Shown here piece by piece: positions 7,811 through 8,772 of a stretch of DNA of 8,772 nucleotides. Each line of letters begins with the position of its first letter. Position 1 is the stretch's first letter. The stretch is from assembly GCA_030654555.1 (NCBI GenBank), contig JAURXG010000318.1, positions 1 through 8,772 of the forward strand, given 5' to 3'. This stretch comes from Aquabacterium sp. GTDB lineage: Bacteria; Pseudomonadota; Gammaproteobacteria; Burkholderiales; Burkholderiaceae_C. Under the pieces are notes generated by a model, which was not told where the DNA came from, searched no databases, and saw only the letters and a program-made list of their open reading frames with translations. A program made the position numbers and the translations under genes.

Positions 7811-8772
7811 GGCCAGCACGGCCAGCAGCTTCTCGGGCGACAGGCGCACGCCGCCGGCGTGGCCGCCCAGCACCGAGTGCACGCCGTAGCCCTTCTGGGC
7901 CGTGTCGCGCCGCACCGGCTGGGGCAGCTGGACGCCGGTGGGCGACGAGATCACCGCCACGATCGGCGTCATCACCGTGCTGCCGCGCCGCACCACCAGT
8001 CCGGTCTCGCCCGACATCAGCTTGACGAAGCAGCCCGGCGGGTAGACGCCGAACTCCTTGACCAGCGCGGCGATCATCGGATGCCCCGGCTCCTGCATGA
8101 ACATCATGCGGCCGGCCTTGTCGGCGGCGATCGAGTCGCGCGTGGCGCGCGGGCTCAGCTTGGCGGTGTAGATGTCGGCGCGGCGCACCAGCGCGGCGAT
8201 GTCGCTGGGCTCGCGGATGCCGCCGGGGTAGCCGGTGCCCTCGTGGTTCTCGTGGTGCTGCGACACGGCATCGAGCCAGTCGGTGTCGGTCACGCCGCCC
8301 AGCTCCAGCATCGTGCGGCTGAAGCCCGGGTGGGCCAGGATCGACTGCCGCTGCTCGGGCGTGGGCGGCGTCTTCTGCACGGCCAGCTGGCCCTGCAGCT
8401 CCAGCATCGAGATGTTCATCGTCAGCGCCGCCTTGAAGACGCGCTGCGCGTCCTCGGCCGACCAGCCCAGCCGCTGTGCCACCAGGTAGCCGGTGATCGC
8501 GGCATGGGTGGCGTGGTTCACGCCGTACTGCACCAGTTCGTTGCCGTTCTGGCGCAGCACCTGGAAGATCGCCAGGTCCTTGTCGCGTTCGACCAGCGCC
8601 AGCACCGGCGCGGTGCTGTCGTCCAGCGCATCGACGAAGCCGTCCTTGCCCGACTCGCGCAGGGTGTCGGCCAGCTTGTCCAGGCAGGCGGTCCACAGTT
8701 TGGGCAGGGCCGCGGCAGGCACCAGGCGCACCTTGTCGGCGGTGGTCTGCAGTTCGGCCAGGTCCACCAGCG
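7805..8772 (-). CDS. Degenerate HD-GYP domain protein (N-terminus outside window)
   Basis: The frame stays open to the right edge, so the true start lies beyond 8772; a GTG at 8767 is only the first visible candidate (320 residues, numbered here from it). An N-terminal helical region (1-85) of unknown type is followed by an HD-GYP-like domain (about 85-215): NHATH (84-88), HP (146-147), HHENHEGTGYPGG (171-183) and RRADIYTAK (195-203). A C-terminal extension, YPPGCFVKLMSGETGLVV (242-259), is usual in such proteins. HD-GYP enzymes hydrolyse the second messenger c-di-GMP using a two- or three-iron site. Here the HD dyad position reads Met117-Asn118, the following GK is Ser-Met, the Asp of DGxGYP is Glu176, and the Asp of the YDAL motif is Thr201. 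His171, His172, Glu173 and Asp198 remain. Phosphodiesterase activity is therefore doubtful; a c-di-GMP-binding or protein-interaction role is possible. It converges on the acetyltransferase gene. Confidence 0.85.
   Translation of the reverse strand, partial: LVDLAELQTTADKVRLVPAAALPKLWTACLDKLADTLRESGKDGFVDALDDSTAPVLALVERDKDLAIFQVLRQNGNELVQYGVNHATHAAITGYLVAQRLGWSAEDAQRVFKAALTMNISMLELQGQLAVQKTPPTPEQRQSILAHPGFSRTMLELGGVTDTDWLDAVSQHHENHEGTGYPGGIREPSDIAALVRRADIYTAKLSPRATRDSIAADKAGRMMFMQEPGHPMIAALVKEFGVYPPGCFVKLMSGETGLVVRRGSTVMTPIVAVISSPTGVQLPQPVRRDTAQKGYGVHSVLGGHAGGVRLSPEKLLAVLAG

Overview
The window is very GC-rich (roughly 70% by eye), densely coded and free of mobile elements. Its proteins look like those of a betaproteobacterium, most likely order Burkholderiales (Rubrivivax, Ideonella or Leptothrix type). 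This placement is an inference from codon usage and protein style; no marker gene such as rRNA is present. It looks like ordinary chromosome: DNA repair, signalling and small metabolic enzymes.

Layout. Bases 1-389 hold the 5' part of a minus-strand gene for a small exported CxxC protein that runs off the left edge. Its ATG overlaps the ATG of uvrD (384-2783, plus), the DNA helicase II gene, inside one ATGCAT palindrome. uvrD converges, with a 24-base gap, on a two-gene minus-strand operon: a family 3 periplasmic solute-binding protein (5326-6111) followed 13 bases later by a CHASE-PAS hybrid histidine kinase (2808-5312). Upstream on the same strand, after a 132-base gap, lies an alpha/beta hydrolase gene (6244-7176). 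It diverges across a dyad-rich 107-base region from a GNAT acetyltransferase gene (7284-7775, plus). That gene converges on an HD-GYP-type protein gene (7805 to the right edge, minus), whose HD dyad and several other metal ligands are substituted.

How the genes work together. The clearest functional unit is the binding protein plus membrane kinase. There is no ABC permease or ATPase gene in the window, so the binding protein is more likely a ligand receptor for the kinase than a transporter part. The operon has a Shine-Dalgarno site, a possible short 5' leader and an 8-bp hairpin. By contrast, four other genes carry a TAGAAT-like hexamer 6-7 bases before ATG and no Shine-Dalgarno site, which suggests leaderless transcription.

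Most notable: the ATGCAT shared start, the transporter-less binding protein/CHASE kinase pair, the degenerate HD-GYP protein, and the palindromes in the hydrolase/acetyltransferase intergenic region. I found no CRISPR array, tRNA, rRNA, insertion sequence, phage or obvious defence system. No stretch over 300 bases lacks a gene.
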